Below, one piece after another: positions 52,101 through 61,100 of a stretch of DNA of 64,000 nt. A program made the translations under genes and the position numbers. How positions within the stretch are numbered: position 1 is the stretch's first letter; every line of letters begins with the position of its first letter. The stretch covers positions 26,547,729-26,611,728 of the forward strand of contig CM049314.1 in NCBI GenBank assembly GCA_026874595.1, written 5' to 3'. Below the pieces are notes generated by a model that saw only the letters and a program-made list of their open reading frames with translations, was not told where the DNA came from and searched no databases. This DNA comes from Sipunculus nudus. Taxonomy: Eukaryota > Annelida > Sipuncula > Golfingiida > Sipunculidae.

Positions 52101-55100
52101 CCGTCTCTAAAGTGATGAGATTTAGCAAATCATTTTTGACCAAGCCTCCAAAATTCCTTAACATAAATTCATTAAGTGACAGTTCCATACGTTGTCCGAT
52201 AAAAAACAAGTAAATGTATAAAGATGAAAATAACTGGGATGCTTCTATACGTCATGTTCACCAAACTGGAACACATTGAATTGTTAAGAAAAAATGTGCA
52301 ATAGTTAATACAAAATGTGCAGTTGAAATATTGAAAGAAGCTATAATAATAGGCGAGTTGTTTATCCGAGATAATTAGTTGTACAAGAAACATAATACGA
52401 ATCTGATGCATGACATGTGCTTCATCACTAAGATTGTTTTCCAGAATTCTTGGAATTAAATATTCTTTTCAGTTAGAGGTATGCTTAAATAAAAAATGGC
52501 ATAAGAAATATAACATAAGCTACAAGCATTCTTATTCAAAATGTTTAGTACTTGCATTGTCCATATACATGAAAAGTAATATGGTCCGGCATTGAAGCAT
52601 TATACCTGGTGTATTTCCCAATGCACAGGTTCGCATTAGGCCTGTAGGCCTTGTTAATAAAATGCATTATAATCAAGTGCTCAATAATTCTTAAGAATAA
52701 GTGGTTTTTCAACTTTCTCTATAAGCTATGGTTAAAACCCCCATTCTTAATTAACTTGATATATAATATATATAAGGAACAGTGTTCAGATTGAGAAATT
52801 TTTTAAAATGCAGCATTATATAATGCTGTTTCTTTTTAAAAGTGCCAAAGACTCTTTGGAAGTCTGATACCAGTAGTTCCCTGATTGGTTCAGAATATCC
52901 ACTGATGACCTTGCTGATTCAAAATCAATAACGGCTGCTTTCAATCCTGGCACTTCTAAAAATGTTGATAGCTCCCCTTGTCTGTTTTTTCAGTTTCAAA
53001 TTAAGGAACATGTGATAATGGTAAGGACACACAAAATGATCAAGACAAATTAAGTTCTTTTTGTATTTTATACAGTAAATCAGTTATGTATGAATGTATT
53101 TAAACTACCATGTGTAATGGCCATTAAATATTAAATATAATATATTACAGGGTATATATTAAAACTTGGCTGATCCACTGATGCCAACTTAAAGAAAAAA
53201 GGGATCTATTTATTAACTTTTTCATTTCATTTATTGATTCCTGGGTAACTTACTGACAATGTTGGCTAATATATATTTTGTTTTTACTGTGGATAGAGAC
53301 AATAGCTGTTTTAAGATCAGTTTTGTCTACGGACACAACATGTCTACGGACACTACATTTGCACATGTTGGCCCATCTGTATATCATATGGGATGGAACT
53401 GGAAAATAATTTTGATATTTATCTTAACAGTAACTACTATAATTTCTAAAGAAACTGTTCTAAAGAACTATATGTATATTAAGGGCATCAAGTACTTATA
53501 TATATTACAGGGTGCCTTGCTCATAAAAACTTATATGTTGTGATCTTCTTATAAAGGCAAAGAAATACTTTTTAATTTTATTTCTTGATACCTGGATAAT
53601 TTAATGACAATTTGGGTAATAAATAGTTTGGGTAATAATCAGCTTTGTCTACAGACACTGCATGTCTAAAGACACTACATTTGTACAAGTTGGCCCAAGT
53701 AAGAAATGAGGATAATTACATTTGTAATAGCAGAGAGATAGTTTCTACGGACACGACACAATTTTGCGGAGAATTTACTACAATCTATGAAAGCAGATTT
53801 ATTGTATCAGGACTTGCCCGGGTAAAATGTTTGGCCTGGTTTTAACAGTATGCTTAAATGTAGTGTGTTAGAAAGTAACAAAATGAAACTGCGCCCATTA
53901 CCTAGTTTAGTGTCCTCATTTTAAATGACATACATGGTAAATGTCACTCTTCATGACATCAGTCATATCAGCTGTAGTGTGGTAATTTTTTTTTTTAATT
54001 CTTGACTAGCAGCTTCTAGATTTTTTCCTAAAGGAATGTGCATATTTCATATAATACATCAGTGACTACCCCAGTCCCAGGTATCATTTTGTATAGGGGT
54101 ATTATTACAAACATTTGAAATCCACTTGCATCAATATAACACAGTAAACAAGCCACATTTGACACATTAAAAAAATCATACATTTTTTTTCTTTTTATGT
54201 ATTCAGGTCTGGTTTACAATATTTAGATCAACTATATATGCTGAAGTGATAGAAATACTGACTTTGATGTCATGGACCACAAATAGCTGATGATATTTGT
54301 ATAAAAATTTATAAAACAAAAGTGTACTCCTGATTTAGAACTGGGCGAATATCTAAGCAGAGGTCTGTTTTGCTGTTTACCACAGCTTATAAATTCTGGA
54401 TTGTTTGCTTGCCCTATGCAGTATTGCATTGAAAACCTTAAATACTGAAACATTATAATAACATAATTTCATCCTGAAGTTAATATAGTACACATTTCTT
54501 CTCTTAAGTACATATCGCTGTATGGAACACCAGATAGGCCCTGTCACTTTCAGATGAACTATTTATTTTAATATGTCTGGTTCATCATTTGATTTTCTTG
54601 ATTACAAACAATATTGCAAATTCAGATATGAACAGGTCAGATATCGAGTGTCGATTTTTTGAAAATAAAAGGTTATCTATTTAGAGACTGTCTGATTTTC
54701 TGAATTGTGATAAATACAGCCTACATGGCCCACAACAAAATATGCATCTCAGACTTCATATTACAGGCACCACTTGTCCTTCCCCTGAGGCTGCAGGTCT
54801 TACGGATGGATTCATCATTGACTGGCAGATTACCTCCAATTCAGAGCAAGCTCCAAACACGGCTGCGAATGTACGACTGAATGGGGCGTCCTGCTGGTGT
54901 ACTCAGAACAGTAATAACAAAAAAAGACACTTCCTTACAGTAAGTACAATAACTGCAAATACTAGGTCTCTGCTTGAAAAACAGTGCCCTATAATGATCA
55001 CCTTGTCCATCCTTTAGTCCGTCCATCTTAGCACCCGCCCTTCTGTCCATCAGTCATTACAGACCCATCCAAAAACCAGTATGGCTGCCAGCCTGAGAGC

Positions 55101-58100
55101 ACATTGGTGATTTTCTTGTATCAAAATGTTACACCCTTGAATAAGGGGATCTCTGTTTTCAAATTTCAGACTCCTGTTAAATCCAATATGGCTGCCAGCC
55201 CAATATTTTAAATCCTTTCACAATAACTTTTTGATTATGCTCTGATTTTTTTTAACATTCGACCGTTTCTGATTATTTGTGGTGATAGATTTCAGACCAA
55301 TCTGACATCAAAAGTGGCCCCAGGATTACCATTTTGATAAACTGGCGATCGTGGGGCCCTACTTAAGGACCTTTATGGTCCTTATCCTCTAGTTGGCAGT
55401 ATCTTTTAACCTTATATTATCTGCAGATTTTTGTTCCCATGATGCATGATAGAAATCAAAATGTTAATGGCATCTATACTTTTCAGACGGTTAAAGATAT
55501 CTTTCTCTCCTGACAGGTTGATTTGAAGATGATTTATAAAGTAAAAGGAGTGAAGATACAGAATGGAGGTGCAGGGGCTATGGGAGGTTACACACACCTA
55601 ACAACTTATAAACTGGCCTTCTCCTTTGACGGTGAAGCATGGCAGTTTATCAGAACTACAGACAAGTTCTATGATGTCAGTTTTGTAAGTCAGAAGAAAT
55701 CAAAACATAAAAGTCAGAGGAGAATATTGTGATAATAATGATTGGTATCAAATCAAAATAAACTGGTCTGGGAATTCATTTTCAAAACTACCTTGTAAGT
55801 TCCGGATAGCAGAGATGTTAAAGAGGTTGAGTGCAGTACGTGTAGATAAAAATTAAAAGAGAGATTCATTGTTTGAAGCTCTAATTTATAGGCAAGACAA
55901 AATTGAGATACTATGGTTTAGGCATGGTCGCGCCGCTGTCTCAGCCGCTGCCGCAGAGATATCTTTCAGGCAAGATAACTAAAAAAATATTTCTTGGATC
56001 TTTACCAAACTTGACATGTGCTTAGATATAGGTGAGAGGACAAAGCCTGTAAAAAATGGGGTCATGATGTTTACTAGAAGAGTGACCTTGACCTTGAATA
56101 GGTACATTCTGGGAGAAAATCACACAAATTCTTAAATATCTCAAGAAATCTTGCATGGATTGATCCAAAATTCAAGTTGACCAAAGATCTTGGATAGTGT
56201 TGTCATGTACTGGAAATTTGTGGCCCCACCTATTATCCTTTTCTTGTTTACCTGCTGTTTAATACCCCATCAATGCCACTTGACAGTACTGTGAGCATTA
56301 CAAGTCAAAAATTAACTAATACACAGATTTCTTTCATATTATGCATATACATATGGGCAATGAGATGATGTATGATTGGGGTCATGACCTTTCCTATGAG
56401 AGTGGCCTTGACCTTGAATATTGATATATATGGTGAAAATCGCACAAAATCATAAATATCTCAAGGGATGCATGTAACTGGTCAAAAAATCAAATTGACC
56501 AAAGATCTTGGACATAACTTTGTGTTCTGTGGAAGACAGGTGGTGCCACCTTTTGTCCTTTTCTTGTTTTCACCCCTGTTAATACCCCATCATTGCCACT
56601 TGACAGTACTGTGAGCAATATAAGTCAAAAACTAATTGACTGATTTCTTTCATATTATGCATATACAAATGGGTTGAGAGATGATATACATATTAAAATT
56701 TTGGTCATGAACTTTCTTATGAGAGTGGCCTTGACCTTGAATATTACCGTATTTAGAAAACATCTCAAAATTCCTAAATAACTCAAGGGATGCATGGATT
56801 GGCCCAATAAGCAAATTGACCACAGATCTTATAGATAGCTTTGTGTTCTGCGGAAGACAGGTGGAGCCAGCTTCTGTCCTTTCCTTGCTTTTTGCACCTT
56901 TTAATACCCCCTTCATATCCACATGACAGTACTGTGAGCATTATAAGTCAAAAACTAATGGACAGATTTCTTTCATATTATGCATATACATAGATACAGG
57001 TTTTGGGATGAGGTATATTCAAATTGTGATCATGACCTCTCTTATGAGAGTGGCCTTGGCCTTGAATATTCCCATATTTGGTGAAAATATCAGTGTTTCT
57101 CAAGTGAATAGATGGAAGAAATCATGGTCAGAATTAAATGTCATTTTATGCTGCTGAACATGGGGGCCTATTCTTCAAGGGGGGGGGGGGGGGGATTAAT
57201 TGTCTGGGGGATACCATGACACCTGTGGTGCCAAGAAATTCTGGTTCACATATGATTTTATGTTTCATTGCTGTTCAGTCAAGGTCATTGGGCATTGAGA
57301 TAGGTCTTGCAATCATTTGTAAAGACACTAAAAAATAATGTTGTGCTTTTATTTCTGCAAGAAAGTACAAAATATGAGTTTTAGCTCAGCTGACTATAAG
57401 TCATCTGAGCTATAGTCGTGGTCCATTGTCCGTCGTCTGAATGTCTGTCCATCCGGATGTCCGTCTGTAAGACTGGCACGTTTTGACACCATTGGACCTA
57501 CGAATCTGAAATTCGCCATACAGTTAGATGTCCCCAAAATCTCCTACCATGCCGAAAATTGGGTCAATAGGACTTAGTTCCTTTGAGATATTAAGGAAAA
57601 ACCTCAATTTTTTATTTTCACACTTCAGGACTGCCTAATATCAAAACCACTTATCTTGTTTTCTTCATATTTACTATAAATATTCCTATATATAGTTCCT
57701 ATGAACATGCCAGAAATTAAGTCAGTATTATTTAATTTAAAAAAGTTATGGGCCCAAACATAATGGACTTTGTAAAAAAAATCAGGAAAAATATTTGGTC
57801 ACTTAAGACCAAAAGTGTTATAGATAGGGACTTTTTTCAGTAATACAACTTTAATTGATCAAAATTTAATTGTATACCAAAAATTAAATCAAAATCTGTT
57901 AATTTTTTTTAAATATTGGCAAACATATAAAATTGGTACCTTAAATTTTCCCCAGGTTTGATCATGGCACGTTTTTTTTCCTGTAAGTACTGTGGAGTTA
58001 ATTTTCACAGCATGTTTTTGTTAGCATTTTGTCTGTTAACACCAAAAATTTGAAACCAGTTGATAAAAAACTGTAGATTTTATTCAAGTTTTCAAGCACC

Positions 58101-61100
58101 ATGTCACATATTGTTTACATCAAGCTAGTGTTATGCAGTTGGCTAGAGCTCAGCTCCCCCCAGCTTCAGCTCTAAGTTCCTTAAATTTGGCATACAGTTA
58201 GATGTCTCCAAAATCCCCTACCATGCCAAGAATTTGATCACTAGGACTTAATTCCTTTGAAATATTAATGAAAAACTTCATTTTTCCATTAAAAACCCAT
58301 TGTTACACTGTAAGACTGCCTAAAATCAAAACCACTGATCTGACTTTGATCTTATATAATATACATATTTTTCTATACATTCTCTATGCACATGCCAGAA
58401 ATGATGCCAGTATTGCGTAATTGTTTTAAATTATGGGCCCAAACATAATGCACTTTTTAAAAAATCAAGAAATATATTTACTCCCTTAACAAGAGGATTG
58501 CTGAAGCTAGAGATTTTATGTCAGGGATGTAACATTATTTAATCAAGATTCAATTGAATACCAAAAATTAGTTCTGAATTTTTCAAAATTTATAAGTTAT
58601 TAGTATAAATATAAAATTAGTACCTTAAATTTTGCCCAACTTTGAACTTGGCACGTTTGTTTCCTGAGAGCACTGTTGATATAATTTTCATATCATGCAC
58701 ACATAAGGATTTCATCTTTGTAGTTTAGAAAGCTGAAAGAAATTGGCCAAATAATGTAGCTTTTATTAATATTTTTATGAGATCATGTCAGACCCTGGCT
58801 CAATCCAGGCCCTCTTCAGTCACCTGTATGTTGACCTTGTTGACCTTTCATCAGATCATGCATGCTTGAGCGAAGCATACACTGGGCAGCCAGGCATGCA
58901 GCTAATGCCCAGCCACAGTTGATCCAGCTGTCCTACCCAACTCATCTAGTAGTTGTTTTGAAAAACAACATAACAATAAATAATAAATTAATAATTTTGT
59001 ATTTTTTTATAACAAATTAAATAAAAATTAATAGAAAAGGAATTTGTTAGTTGATGAGTAACAGAAAATTAACTTGCAGTTACTGATGATGTAAGAATCT
59101 TGTATGGATGGATGGAATGTCAATTTCAATGTTATTCCAAATAACACCATGCAGTCACCTATGGTATTTTTCAGTTAAATTTTAATGATAAAAAAATAAA
59201 TCATTATTCATTACTAATTATTAGGGATCATATGAAGGAAATTAATGATAGATGAAGATGCAGTTGATAATATTAATCTAGATTCCTACTGTGTCTAGTG
59301 TGTAGATTGATGTGAAAGTAGTCCAAAGTGAATATATTACATTTACTTTTTTTTAATATTAATAAAAGCCATAAAACCAGATACTTATGATCATTATTTA
59401 AATGTTCAAATTTTGTATATTCTGGATTCTCAACATGATTGTTTGGCTAAAACTAAATAAATACTAGACATGGTGAGAATGCTTTGCAAATGTATTTGAA
59501 TACAAATATGAATATGTACTGCGCATTAAAAAATTTTATTGCATATGAATGGGAATTCAGGTAAAAATGAAAGTATTTGAATACCAGTGCAGATACTTTC
59601 AAAATGTATTCATGAATGCATTCATGAATATATTCTATAATATTATTTCAATAATCATTTCAGTTATATTTTATTTTTAAAAAATCATATGATTTTCTTA
59701 TTATTTTTTTTAATAAAAATTATATTGGCTCTTAAATTTATTTATTATTAAATTTTAATAAATAGTTACTCTTTTATTATATGTGCTGCTTATAAGTTAT
59801 ATGGCCAAGTCAAAATCTGTGTGACAATAGCACTCCATTTGTTAATAAAATCAATGAAATCAATCCTCTTCCCTGTCTCCAAAGATACTATCAAAATCAT
59901 ACATAAGCTAAACACCAACACTCATAATGAAGCTTATATTTATTACCACACAAAACCAGCATGTGCCTCTTTCCCAAATCATATTTTTTATCATATATAA
60001 CAGCTGAGCGCTGTGACTCATGGGTCCCTTGTTTTTATAGCCACTTAACCAGAAGGCCTGGCATACTAATTATTATCCATCATTAATTCAATAACTACCA
60101 GCTGTTGTCTTTGTTTTATTAGTTTAGGTACTGCTGTTTAATGTTTCAGCTGTTTGACTGGAATTCTTTAAGATTTAACATTTACCATATATGATCCTGT
60201 CATCTTATTTGACCTGTCTTTGAACTCTATGTGGCCTTAATCGCATATTCATCAATGAATAATCATAAGCACTGGACTTACAAGCAACCAATCAGGTGCA
60301 TGACCATTGGCATTGTAAACTGTCAATCATCTTACAAGCACAAAATTTGCATAATGTGGCTGATCTCTGCCAAACAGAACACCTGTAGTCTCTACCAGTA
60401 CACAAGTTGGCATGTTTTGCGATATTTTTTATACAAAGAGACAGTATAAACATTTTTAGGCCAAATGTTGTAGGAGCCATTCTTCTGACTACCTCATGAA
60501 TAATAATGTCTTACCTGGCATTTTAATTTGTATGAGACAAATAATCCAAAATATGGCAAGACAGTTCAGAATGATGCGATATATTCAACAATCGAAACAG
60601 TTGTTCCAGTTGATGACGTCAGTCAATGCAAAGTCATGCGTCATGGACCTTTGTGATGTCATTATTGTCTTATGAACAGCTATTGCAACCGTGGAAATGA
60701 AAGACCTTCTGTATAGGAGCATTTTAGGGACTTTTTATAAAAACTAGCTTTAAGGGGAAGAGCATGTGGACTGTGATGGATAGGTCAATTGTGTCTTAAG
60801 CATCCTTTAAAGTGACGCATTTTAAAAAGAAGCATGAATATTTGCATGCCCTGATGAAGCAGAGTAAAATCACACTCAAGAGTTCAGTTATATACTATTC
60901 TTTTACAGTGAAGCCAAGTGGTATTGCCATGTCTTAAATTTTTGGACGACATTTGAAATAAATATCTCCACAGAGAGTTTGATCAAGATTTATGTGCAAT
61001 TTGAACTACTTCAGAGCAAGAGTATTTCACTGAGTTTTTTCATCTTAATTAATTTTGTTTATATATTGAAGCAAATTATCACAACACATTATATATTTGT

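Larger units (their letters stand above)
48554..52528 (-). mobile_element. Non-LTR retrotransposon (CR1/Jockey-type LINE)
   Basis: A ~4 kb minus-strand element with an apurinic-type endonuclease followed by reverse transcriptase. Its 3' end (left, 48554) is a short tandem tail, GAGTTCT repeated about three times on the element strand. Such short tandem tails instead of poly-A are known from CR1/L2-type elements. An empty counterpart of the target exists in family-B copy 1 near 30035. A target duplication is at most TTC. The coding region is split by three frameshifts and one stop. Confidence 0.92.
46262..52655 (+). mobile_element. Family-B element, copy 3, split by a LINE
   Basis: Left end TAGCGAACCTGTGAGCTTTTG at 46262; right end CACAGGTTCGCATTAGGCC with palindrome AGGCCTGTAGGCCT and TGTT at about 52655. 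The terminal inverted repeat CGAACCTGTG/CACAGGTTCG is perfect. Text runs parallel to copies 1 and 2. At 48553/48554 it breaks within GTGTAATTGTTTC and resumes at about 52529 with TTCTTATTCAAAATG; copy 1 has the uninterrupted junction near 30035. Confidence 0.88.

Noticed and set aside
52172-52411. 79-codon minus-strand frame upstream of the endonuclease as a LINE ORF1
   Set aside because: It overlaps the ORF2 start and lacks zinc-knuckle, coiled-coil or RRM signs.
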